Shown: piece by piece, positions 16,327 to 23,846 of the stretch | Position numbering within the stretch: position 1 is the first letter of the stretch | Layout of the letters: each line of letters opens with the position of its first letter | From: Actinomycetota bacterium | GTDB taxonomy: Bacteria > Actinomycetota > Acidimicrobiia > Acidimicrobiales > Ilumatobacteraceae | Direction: 5' to 3' | DNA length: 37,144 nt | Assembly (NCBI GenBank): GCA_005787785.1 | Contig: SXZT01000107.1 | Location: forward strand, 1 to 37,144 | Program-made: the position numbers and the translations under genes | The notes under the pieces: generated by a model | What the model was told of the DNA's origin: nothing | The model's database searches: none | The model's input: the letters and a program-made list of their open reading frames with translations, nothing else

Positions 16327-18317
16327 GGCGCGACCTCTTCTTCGACGGGTACGGGTGCCGACGTCGGATCGGTGGGTCGGCGACGGCGTCCGGGGAACGC
16401 TGCGAGAACTGTCCCGAGCGCCATCAGTCCCCCACCGACCCAGAGCCACATGATGAGCGGCTTCACGAACACCTTGATACGCGCCTCACCCGAGTCCTTC
16501 TTCACCGGCGGCTCGAGGGTGAGATAGATGTCGTACCGCCATGTCGTCTTCACCGACGGCGTGCCGATGTTCATGCCCATGTTGAGGAACTTCGTTATCG
16601 CAGGTGCGTATGCCTGCCCCCCGTCGACGGACACGAGGGCCTTCACTGCGCTGCTGCGGTCGTCTTTTTCCTCGCGGAAGCCGACGAGTTCGAAGGTGTG
16701 ACCGGCAAACGATGCGGGGACACCCTCCGACAACCGCAGTTCCTGCGACCGCGTGTAGGCGTTCGACGCCGACAGTGCAACCGCGATGAGAATGACGCCG
16801 AGGTGCACGATCATGCCGCCGTTCGCTCGACCGACGAAGCCGCGCCAACCCTGACGTCGTGTTGCGAGCACCACCTGACGCAGGGCGGCGCCCCCCGAGA
16901 ACCCGCCGAGGGTGAAAGCGAGCAACGGTGCAAGTCCGTCGGCGCCGGCGACCAGGCCCGCAACGAGAGCGGCGATACCGCACCATGCAGGCCAGAACAG
17001 TCGATCGCGGAGTAGTTCCGTCGAGGCCTTTCGCCAGGGCAGTACAGGGGCAATGCACATGAGCGCCAGCATCGCGATGCCGATCGGCATCGACAGACGG
17101 TTGAAGAACGGTTCGGCCACCGAGATCTGTCGGTCCTGCAGGGCCTCGATGATGAGTGGGAACACCGTGCCGAGCAGCACCACGAATGCGAATGCACTGA
17201 AGAGCACGTTGTTAGCGAGAAACGCACCCTCGCGCGACACGGGCGAGTCGATCGACCCCGGCGAACGCAACTGGTCGCCGCGCCAACCGATGAGGACGAG
17301 CGACACGAGAACGACGAGGCCGAAAAAGACGAGCAGGTAGGTGCCAATGTCGCTCTCGCTGAAGGCATGCACACTGTTCAGCACTCCCGAGCGAGTGAGG
17401 AACGTACCGAGAATCGTGAGGCTGAATGTCGCGAGCAACAAGGAGAGGTTCCACACGCGCAGCATTCCGCGACGCTCTTGTACCAGGACGGAGTGGATGT
17501 AGGCGGTTCCCGTCAGCCATGGCAGGAGGCTCGCATTCTCCACCGGGTCCCACGCCCAGACCCCCGACCAACCGAGCACTTCGTAACTCCACCATCCCCC
17601 GAGGATGATGCCCACGGTGAGGAAACCCCACGCAAAGAGCGTCCAACGTCGCGTCTCGATAAGCCACCCCTCGCCGACGCGACCGGTGACGAGGGCCGCG
17701 ATGGCGAACGCGAACGGCACGGTGAACCCGACGTACCCCAGGTACAGGATCGGCGGGTGGAACAAGACGAGTATGTGGTTCTGCAGCAACGGGTTCGGGC
17801 CCGGGCCGTCGGTGATTCCCGGTGCACCCTCCGCGAACGGGTTGGCCGGGCCGAAACTCAGGACGAAGAAGAACACCATCACGATGCAGATGACGGCAAT
17901 GGCCCACGAAATCAATTCATCGTCGAGGCGCCTGCGGTAACGCCACGCAACGACCGCTGCGGAGAGTGCGAGCGCGAAAATCCAGAGGAGAATCGATCCT
18001 TCGAGTGCACTCCACACCGCGGTGAAGTTGTAGAGAGCCGGAGTCGAGCGCGAACCGTGGTCCTGCACGTACTGCAGGGAGAAGTCACGGGTGATCATCG
18101 CCCACTCCATTGCGATGATCGCCCCAAGTGACGCGAAGAATGCAAGACCGACGAAGCGCGGGACCAACCGCGACGTGCGCGCCTCCTCGCCACGCGACGA
18201 TTCGCGCGCGGCCGTGATGGCGGCGACGGCACCAAATGCGGCGGCAACCACCCCGACAAGCAGGGCTCCGCGGCCGACGGGGCCGGCGACCCCGCTAGCC
18301 CACACGACTGCAGGCAT
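16323..18317 (-). CDS. ccmF: CcmF heme lyase
   Basis: 664 aa, polytopic, with WSALEGSILLWIF, GGWWSYEVLGWSGVWAWDPVENASLLPWLTGTAYIHS (WWD domain), TFLTRSGVLNSVHAF. Confidence 0.96.
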   Translation of the reverse strand: MPAVVWASGVAGPVGRGALLVGVVAAAFGAVAAITAARESSRGEEARTSRLVPRFVGLAFFASLGAIIAMEWAMITRDFSLQYVQDHGSRSTPALYNFTAVWSALEGSILLWIFALALSAAVVAWRYRRRLDDELISWAIAVICIVMVFFFVLSFGPANPFAEGAPGITDGPGPNPLLQNHILVLFHPPILYLGYVGFTVPFAFAIAALVTGRVGEGWLIETRRWTLFAWGFLTVGIILGGWWSYEVLGWSGVWAWDPVENASLLPWLTGTAYIHSVLVQERRGMLRVWNLSLLLATFSLTILGTFLTRSGVLNSVHAFSESDIGTYLLVFFGLVVLVSLVLIGWRGDQLRSPGSIDSPVSREGAFLANNVLFSAFAFVVLLGTVFPLIIEALQDRQISVAEPFFNRLSMPIGIAMLALMCIAPVLPWRKASTELLRDRLFWPAWCGIAALVAGLVAGADGLAPLLAFTLGGFSGGAALRQVVLATRRQGWRGFVGRANGGMIVHLGVILIAVALSASNAYTRSQELRLSEGVPASFAGHTFELVGFREEKDDRSSAVKALVSVDGGQAYAPAITKFLNMGMNIGTPSVKTTWRYDIYLTLEPPVKKDSGEARIKVFVKPLIMWLWVGGGLMALGTVLAAFPGRRRRPTDPTSAPVPVEEEVAP

Positions 18318-18789
18318 CGGTGGCTTCCTCGGCTTCGTCCATCCGATCCTCGTTCTTGGCGACGTAGGCGTTCGAGTGCTTCACCTCGATGCGATCGCTG
18401 AGAAAGACACCGTTGACGAGCCGTCCGTGCGCGACCACCGGAATGCACTCCTGGAACACTCCACCGGGATCGCCGTCGTAGCGGATGTCGAGATTCTTCG
18501 CATTGAACGACATCAGGAACGTCGTCGTGCCGGCGGCCTGTTTGATGCTGCCCTGATCGACGGTGCCCTGCACGCGCAGCCGTCGGTCTGCCTCGCAGCC
18601 GTCACGGACGCCGACTTCATCGACGTTGCAGTAGTAGTCGATCGCCGACGAGAGGAACTGCGTGACGACGACACCGCCGGCAACGATGACGGCGGCAAGA
18701 ATTCCCATCGAGACCCAGCGACGTCCGGCCGACCGCGATCGCACCGGCGGCGCCGCACCGATCCCGGGCTCACGGGGACTCAGGTCCAC
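18295..18789 (-). CDS. ccmE: CcmE heme chaperone
   Basis: N-terminal TM; LRVQGTVDQGSI; VVAHGRL..GVFLSDRIEVKHSNAYVAKNE (HxxxY heme-binding motif). GTG start at 18789. Confidence 0.88.
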   Translation of the reverse strand: MDLSPREPGIGAAPPVRSRSAGRRWVSMGILAAVIVAGGVVVTQFLSSAIDYYCNVDEVGVRDGCEADRRLRVQGTVDQGSIKQAAGTTTFLMSFNAKNLDIRYDGDPGGVFQECIPVVAHGRLVNGVFLSDRIEVKHSNAYVAKNEDRMDEAEEATDACSRVG

Positions 18790-18914
18790 GGCTTGTCGCT
18801 CTTCTCGACGAACGGATCGAGCCGCCGGGCCCGGCGCGCGTTGCGCCACGCGTACAACGCAATGGGTGCAAACGAGAGCACCCAGCTGATGACGATGAAG
18901 TCGGCGTGCTTCAC
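18780..18914 (-). CDS. ccmD: CcmD-like small membrane protein
   Basis: 44 aa with a single TM (HADFIVISWVLSFAPIALYAWRNARRARRL), positioned between ccmC and ccmE with overlapping stop/start codons. Hidden inside a long spurious ORF in the track. Confidence 0.75.
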   Translation of the reverse strand: MKHADFIVISWVLSFAPIALYAWRNARRARRLDPFVEKSDKPWT

Positions 18915-19663
18915 GACGGCACCTCTTCGGCCCGACGCGCTTCGAGCGCGGCATCGATGCCGCGCAGCTCGACGGCGTCGACAAGGGCGAGAACGCGATT
19001 GCGGTGCAGCACGAGCCAGGCGAAAATCGTGGTGAACACGGCGACCCCGAAGACGAGCGAGAAGAGCATCAACCCGTCCATCTTGACGTCGCCGTTCGGT
19101 CGCAGCACCGTCGCTTCCTGGTGCAGGGAGCGCCACAACAAGACGCTGAAGTGAACGAGTGGGATCTCGAGCACCGCGAACAGCGCGACGATCGCAGAGC
19201 GCTTGGCGCGCTGATGCTGCGTGCCGCCGAGTCCGCGCACCGCGAGGTACCCCACGTAGGTGACGAAGAGAAATGCCGTGGTGGTGAGTCGCGGGTCCCA
19301 CTGCCAATAAGTGCCCCACGAGAGGCGGCCCCAGAGACTGCCCGTCACGAGGGTCACGCCCATGAAAATCACACCGACTTCTGCCGACGCGCCGGCAAGG
19401 CGGTCGAGATTGAGGGAATGCTTCCTGCCCCACAGGTGACCCGCCGAGCACACCGCGGTGAAGACGAATGCGAGGTAGGCAACCCAAGCCGTGGGCACGT
19501 GCACGTACATGATGCGCACGCTGCTCCCCTGGTCGACATCCTCGGCGGTGAAGAACAATCCGAGCAACGCCAGAACGATCGACCCGAAAATGGCGATCAG
19601 CCCGAGATTGCGCGACGCAGCCGTGCGTGTCGGCGGGGGGACGCTCGTCGTTGTGTTTGACAT
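18911..19663 (-). CDS. ccmC: CcmC heme transporter subunit
   Basis: MYVHVPTAWVAYLAFV, GSLWGRLSWGTYWQWDPRLTTTAFLFVTYVGYLAVR (WWD-type domain). Start at ATG 19663. Confidence 0.94.
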   Translation of the reverse strand: MSNTTTSVPPPTRTAASRNLGLIAIFGSIVLALLGLFFTAEDVDQGSSVRIMYVHVPTAWVAYLAFVFTAVCSAGHLWGRKHSLNLDRLAGASAEVGVIFMGVTLVTGSLWGRLSWGTYWQWDPRLTTTAFLFVTYVGYLAVRGLGGTQHQRAKRSAIVALFAVLEIPLVHFSVLLWRSLHQEATVLRPNGDVKMDGLMLFSLVFGVAVFTTIFAWLVLHRNRVLALVDAVELRGIDAALEARRAEEVPS

Positions 19664-19674
19664 GTCGAAGTCGG

Positions 19675-20367
19675 CTACTCGTCGGTGAGGGGACCGAACC
19701 CCAGTGTTCCACCAAACAGGAAGATCGCGCCAAACACGGCCAGAAGACCGACCCACGGCCAGCCTTCCACCGTCCGCGCACCGTCGGACCCGAAGGCCGA
19801 TTCGGTCGCCCGCGTTGCGCCGATCAGAACGGGAGCAACGGCGGGCAACAACAACAGGGGCAAGAGAGTCTCGCGACCACGGCCGGCGACGCTGAGCCCG
19901 CCGTACACCGCCGCGAGCGCGGCGATGCCCACCGAACCGAGGACGCACGTTGTGACGAGTAGCACAGCACCGTGCAGGTCGACATTGACCCTGTACAAGA
20001 TCAGCGCAAGCATGGCGAGCACCGCCTCGAACACGACCAACTGCGCGACGAGCGCGGCGACTTTGCCGAGATACACGCCGTGAGACGGCACACCAGCGAG
20101 ACGCAGGGCATCGATGGCGGAATCAGCGGACTCGACCGCGAACGATCGCTGCACGACCACGAGCGAAGTGAACAAGGTCGCCATCCAGACCAGACCCGGG
20201 GCGACACGCTGGAGAATTCCGTCGTTGTCGAGTGCGAACGCAAAGAGCACCATCACGATCGCGGCGAACGGCAGCACCTGGTTCGTCATCACACGGCTGC
20301 GCCATTCGATGCGCAGATCCTTGGACGCAACGGCGCGGGCGACACCGACGACTCGCGAGGCACTCAT
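19675..20367 (-). CDS. ccmB: CcmB heme exporter permease
   Basis: KDLRIEWRSRVMTNQVLPFAAIVMVLFAFAL, six-TM profile, LLPLLLLPAVAPVLIGATRATE. Confidence 0.92.
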   Translation of the reverse strand: MSASRVVGVARAVASKDLRIEWRSRVMTNQVLPFAAIVMVLFAFALDNDGILQRVAPGLVWMATLFTSLVVVQRSFAVESADSAIDALRLAGVPSHGVYLGKVAALVAQLVVFEAVLAMLALILYRVNVDLHGAVLLVTTCVLGSVGIAALAAVYGGLSVAGRGRETLLPLLLLPAVAPVLIGATRATESAFGSDGARTVEGWPWVGLLAVFGAIFLFGGTLGFGPLTDE

Positions 20368-21023
20368 TTGCGACCACCCGATTCGATGATTCGTCCACCG
20401 ACGATTTCGATGCGACGCGTGGCCAGCGATGCGGAGCGCTCAAGTTCGTGGGACGCGACGACGACGGTTGCTCCGGCGCCAACCGCGTCGCGCAGCAGTG
20501 CGTCGATTTCGTCACGCCCGGCCGCGTCGAGGCCCGCATGCGGCTCGTCCAGCAACCACAACGTGGCCCTGCGCACCGCCAGGACCGCAAGTGCAGTGCG
20601 ACGCTTCTGGCCCGCGGAGAGACGCCCGACCTGGGTCGAGAGCAGACGTTCGTTCAGGCCCATTCGCTGCGCGGCCGACGTCACCTCAGGGCGGCTCGCG
20701 CCAACGACGTCACCCCAGAACGACAGGTTCTCGCCCGCGGTGAGGTCGAGGTACAAACCGTTCGCGTGCCCGAGAAACCCGACACTCGCGCGTACCGCTG
20801 CGCGGTCGCTACTCACGTCATGCCCCATCACGTGCGCCGTTCCGCGGGCCAAAGGCAGCAGCCCCGCACACAGGCGCAGCAAAGTCGTCTTGCCGGCGCC
20901 GTTCGCGCCCTGAACGACGACGAGTTCACCACGGCCGATCGTCAGCGTTGCTTCGGCGAGTGCCGGAAACGAGCCGAGGAGAACGACCGCGTCACGCACA
21001 TCGACGACGGATGTCTCCTTCAC
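20364..21023 (-). CDS. ccmA: CcmA heme exporter ATP-binding protein
   Basis: Walker A GANGAGKTTLLRLCAGLLP, signature LSAGQKRRTALA, Walker B LWLLDEPHAGLD. First gene of the ccm operon. Confidence 0.92.
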   Translation of the reverse strand: MKETSVVDVRDAVVLLGSFPALAEATLTIGRGELVVVQGANGAGKTTLLRLCAGLLPLARGTAHVMGHDVSSDRAAVRASVGFLGHANGLYLDLTAGENLSFWGDVVGASRPEVTSAAQRMGLNERLLSTQVGRLSAGQKRRTALAVLAVRRATLWLLDEPHAGLDAAGRDEIDALLRDAVGAGATVVVASHELERSASLATRRIEIVGGRIIESGGRK

Positions 21024-21030
21024 CCGTCAA

Positions 21031-21036
21031 ACGCTA
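21031..21036 (-). promoter_or_regulatory. -10-like TAGCGT, 7 nt from the ccmA GTG
   Basis: Minus strand reads TAGCGT-ttgacgg-GTG. Confidence 0.45.
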
Positions 21037-21061
21037 CAGACCCAACGGCGCAGGGACCCAC

Positions 21062-21067
21062 TAGCGT
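21062..21067 (+). promoter_or_regulatory. -10-like TAGCGT, 8 nt from the sortase ATG
   Basis: TAGCGT-cgtttgcc-ATG. Confidence 0.45.
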
Positions 21068-21075
21068 CGTTTGCC

Positions 21076-22083
21076 ATGAAGAACCGCGCGCGCAGACGTG
21101 TCGACGCGGTGCTCGGCCTCGTTGGTCGCACCTTCATCACGGCCGGTTTGCTGTTGCTCGGCCTCGTTGCCTACCAACTCTGGGGCACCGGCCTCGAACA
21201 GAGTCGCGCCCAGAATCGTCTGCGGGACGAATTCGAGACATTGATTGCGTCGTCGCCCACGACAACCGACACGGTCGTACCGGTCGAGGGCAACACGACA
21301 AATCGGATCGACTCCCCGCGTCGGCCGAACTCCGCGCTCGCGCTTCTCGAGATTCCGTCGGCAAGCGTCGCCGACATCGTCGTGAACGGAGCAACCGTCT
21401 CCGCGTTGCGCCACGGACCCGGCCACATCTCCGGAACCGCATTGCCGGGCGAACCCGGTAACAGCGCCATCGCGGGACACCGCACCACGTACGGAGCGCC
21501 GTTCGCCAATCTCAACGACGTGAACCTCGGCGACCAAGTGCACGTGACCACCGGCAAGGGGCGTTTCACCTACACGGTGAGCGACGTCAAGATCGTCGGA
21601 CCGAACCAAACCGACGTCCTTCGCCCACAAAAAGACCGCACGCTCCTCACTCTTATCACGTGCCATCCGCGCTGGAGCACCGCAAAGCGCCTGATCATCG
21701 TCGCCGAACTCTCTTCGTCCGAGACCATCGCAGCAACCACCCCGACATCGACGCGACCGGTCGAGTCGACCATCCCGGCGACGACCATCCCGCCCACTTC
21801 GGTTCCGGAGACATCGGCACCTGCGGTCGAATCCACGGAAGCGGTTCTCGAACTCGACGGATGGTTCTCCGACACGGGGGCGGTTCTCCCTGCGATACTT
21901 CTCGGTCTCGCGCTCGTGGTGATTGCGGTCGTGGCGCACTTCTTGCGGCGCGCGTTGCGGTCACGCGGTCGACGCGACAGGAACGCACGTCTGGTGTCGT
22001 GGGCGGCGACCGCCGTGCCGTTCCTCGTGGTGCTTTTCTCCTGGTACCACTTCGTCAACATGCTGCTGCCCGCCAGCACCTGA
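21076..22083 (+). CDS. Class E-like sortase with additional C-terminal transmembrane segments
   Basis: N-terminal TM, GNSAIAGHRTTYGAPFANLNDVNLGD (catalytic His), TLLTLITCHPRWSTAKRLIIVAEL (catalytic Cys and Arg), Thr/Pro-rich linker, then two hydrophobic segments. Confidence 0.92.
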   Translation: MKNRARRRVDAVLGLVGRTFITAGLLLLGLVAYQLWGTGLEQSRAQNRLRDEFETLIASSPTTTDTVVPVEGNTTNRIDSPRRPNSALALLEIPSASVADIVVNGATVSALRHGPGHISGTALPGEPGNSAIAGHRTTYGAPFANLNDVNLGDQVHVTTGKGRFTYTVSDVKIVGPNQTDVLRPQKDRTLLTLITCHPRWSTAKRLIIVAELSSSETIAATTPTSTRPVESTIPATTIPPTSVPETSAPAVESTEAVLELDGWFSDTGAVLPAILLGLALVVIAVVAHFLRRALRSRGRRDRNARLVSWAATAVPFLVVLFSWYHFVNMLLPAST

Positions 22084-22105
22084 GCCGGCGCCGACTGTCC
22101 GCAGT

Positions 22106-22882
22106 TCAGCGTCCGTTGAAACGCGGCGGTCGTTTCTCCAGGAACGCCCGCGGGCCCTCGAGTGCGTCCTCGCTGGCCCACGCTTGCGCCCGCAATTCAT
22201 CGAAGCGCTCGTCGACGACGATGCGCTCGGCGACTGCTTCGAGACCACGCTTGTGGGCCTGAATCGTGATCGGCGCGAGCGCGGCGAGGTCCTCCGCCCA
22301 CTCGAGTGCGTCGGCGAGACCACCAAGACGGTGTACGCCGCCTTGCGCGAACAACTGCTCGGCCGAATACACCCCGGTACCGAGCAACATGTGCCGCGCC
22401 ACCGCCCAACCGAACTCGTGACTCGCGCGTTCGATCGTCCATTGGTCGACCGCAAGGCCCAACTTCGCCGCCGGAATTCCGAAACGACTGGTGGCGCTCG
22501 CCATGCGAAGATCGCATGCGAGTGCGAGTTGCGTGCCCGCCCCCATGGCCGGTCCGTCGACTGCGGCAAGCGTGATGCACGGCAACGTCGTGAAACCACG
22601 CAATGCTGCGCCGAGCGCATTCGCAAAGTCATCGCCCTCGACACCCGTCAGGTCGGCACCCGCGCAGAACGCGGGTGGCTCGCCCGTCAACACGACCACC
22701 CGTGCCGCGCCCTCAACCGCGCGCTGGTGGGACACCATCGTTCTCAGCGTCTCCAAGTCGACGGCATTGCGTCTGTGTGGACGTCGAATCGTGATGACCG
22801 CTACGTGCGGGCCCTGCCAACCAAGGGTGATCGGACCACCACCCTCTCCACTGGGACCTTTTTCCCCATTCAGCCCTACCAT
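22106..22882 (-). CDS. Enoyl-CoA hydratase/isomerase family protein
   Basis: FCAGADLTGVEG, LAAVDGPAMGAGTQLALACDLRMAS. ATG at 22882 preferred over the TTG at 22885. Confidence 0.92.
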   Translation of the reverse strand: MVGLNGEKGPSGEGGGPITLGWQGPHVAVITIRRPHRRNAVDLETLRTMVSHQRAVEGAARVVVLTGEPPAFCAGADLTGVEGDDFANALGAALRGFTTLPCITLAAVDGPAMGAGTQLALACDLRMASATSRFGIPAAKLGLAVDQWTIERASHEFGWAVARHMLLGTGVYSAEQLFAQGGVHRLGGLADALEWAEDLAALAPITIQAHKRGLEAVAERIVVDERFDELRAQAWASEDALEGPRAFLEKRPPRFNGR

Positions 22883-22894
22883 CAATACGACTGT

Positions 22895-23188
22895 ATGACT
22901 TTCGGGAACCCCTCCCCCCCTTCGCCGGTGGACCCGGTCCGCGAGCGCCGCGCGCAGGTCGCCAAGTACACCCTTCTTGCCAACCGTGTCGGATACCTCC
23001 TTTATGCGGCGACGATCGCCTGCTTCGTCTTTGCCTTCGCCCTCGGCTTCAACTCGACGATGGTCGGCATCATGACCTTCGGTCTCGTCGCCGGGTCCAT
23101 TCTCCTCGCACCATCCATCGTGCTCGGCTATGCCGTGAAGGCAGCCGAACGTGAAGACCGTGAACGCGACCAGGCGGCCGGCAAATGA
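22895..23188 (+). CDS. Small two-TM membrane protein
   Basis: 97 aa, VGYLLYAATIACFVFAFALGF...VGIMTFGLVAGSILLAPSIVLGYAVKAAEREDRERD. Overlaps the TetR start (ATGA). Confidence 0.8.
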   Translation: MTFGNPSPPSPVDPVRERRAQVAKYTLLANRVGYLLYAATIACFVFAFALGFNSTMVGIMTFGLVAGSILLAPSIVLGYAVKAAEREDRERDQAAGK

Positions 23189-23784
23189 GCATGACCTCCG
23201 CCCGGCTCACCGCAAGCGAGCGGCGCGAGCAGCTCCTCGGTGTAGCGCTGAAGGTGTTCGCGCACAAAGGCTTCCACAACTCCTCGATGAACGACGTCGC
23301 CGATGCGGCCGGTGTCACCAAGCCGGTGCTGTACCAACACTTCGACTCGAAGCGCGCGTTGTTCGCCGCCGCACTCGAGGCAGTCGGCGAAAAGATGATC
23401 GATGCGATCCATGCCGCGACGCAGGGTGCGGCATCCGGCCGCGAGAAGACCACCGCGGGAATGGTGGCCTACTTCCAATGGGTGATGGACGACCCCGATG
23501 CGTTCATGCTGTTGTTCGGCAGTGGCACCCGCCGCGACGAAGAGTTCGCCGCCGTTTCCGCGCGCATCGAGAAAACCACCGCCGAAATGATCGCTCCGCT
23601 CATCGACGCCGACGTCGACGCCGAGCAGCAGCGCATCATTGCCCACGCCCTCATTGGCATGAGCGAAGGCGCGTCGCGTCACCTGATCCAACGCGGCACG
23701 AAGTTCGACCCGCGGGCAATCGGCGAGGAACTCGCGGCGCTCGCCTGGGCCGGCCTGCGATCCATCGGCCGCAAGCCTTCTTGA
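23185..23784 (+). CDS. TetR-family transcriptional regulator
   Basis: RREQLLGVALKVFAHKGFHNSSMNDVADAAGVTKPVLYQHFDSKRALFAAAL (TetR HTH). Confidence 0.95.
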   Translation: MSMTSARLTASERREQLLGVALKVFAHKGFHNSSMNDVADAAGVTKPVLYQHFDSKRALFAAALEAVGEKMIDAIHAATQGAASGREKTTAGMVAYFQWVMDDPDAFMLLFGSGTRRDEEFAAVSARIEKTTAEMIAPLIDADVDAEQQRIIAHALIGMSEGASRHLIQRGTKFDPRAIGEELAALAWAGLRSIGRKPS

Positions 23785-23785
23785 T

Positions 23786-23846
23786 TCACCGTTGCACGTA
23801 GCCGGCTCACCGTTGCACGTAGCCGGCTCACCGTTGCACGTAGCCG
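23786..23846. repeat. 21-bp tandem repeat TCACCGTTGCACGTAGCCGGC, 2 full copies plus 19 bp
   Basis: Copies at 23786-23806, 23807-23827 and 23828-23846 (the last is the lhr 3' end). Confidence 0.95.

Noticed and set aside
18780-19781. 333-aa minus-strand ORF as one protein
   Set aside because: Most of it is an out-of-frame Arg-rich shadow of ccmC. Only the last 44 codons (ccmD) are supported.
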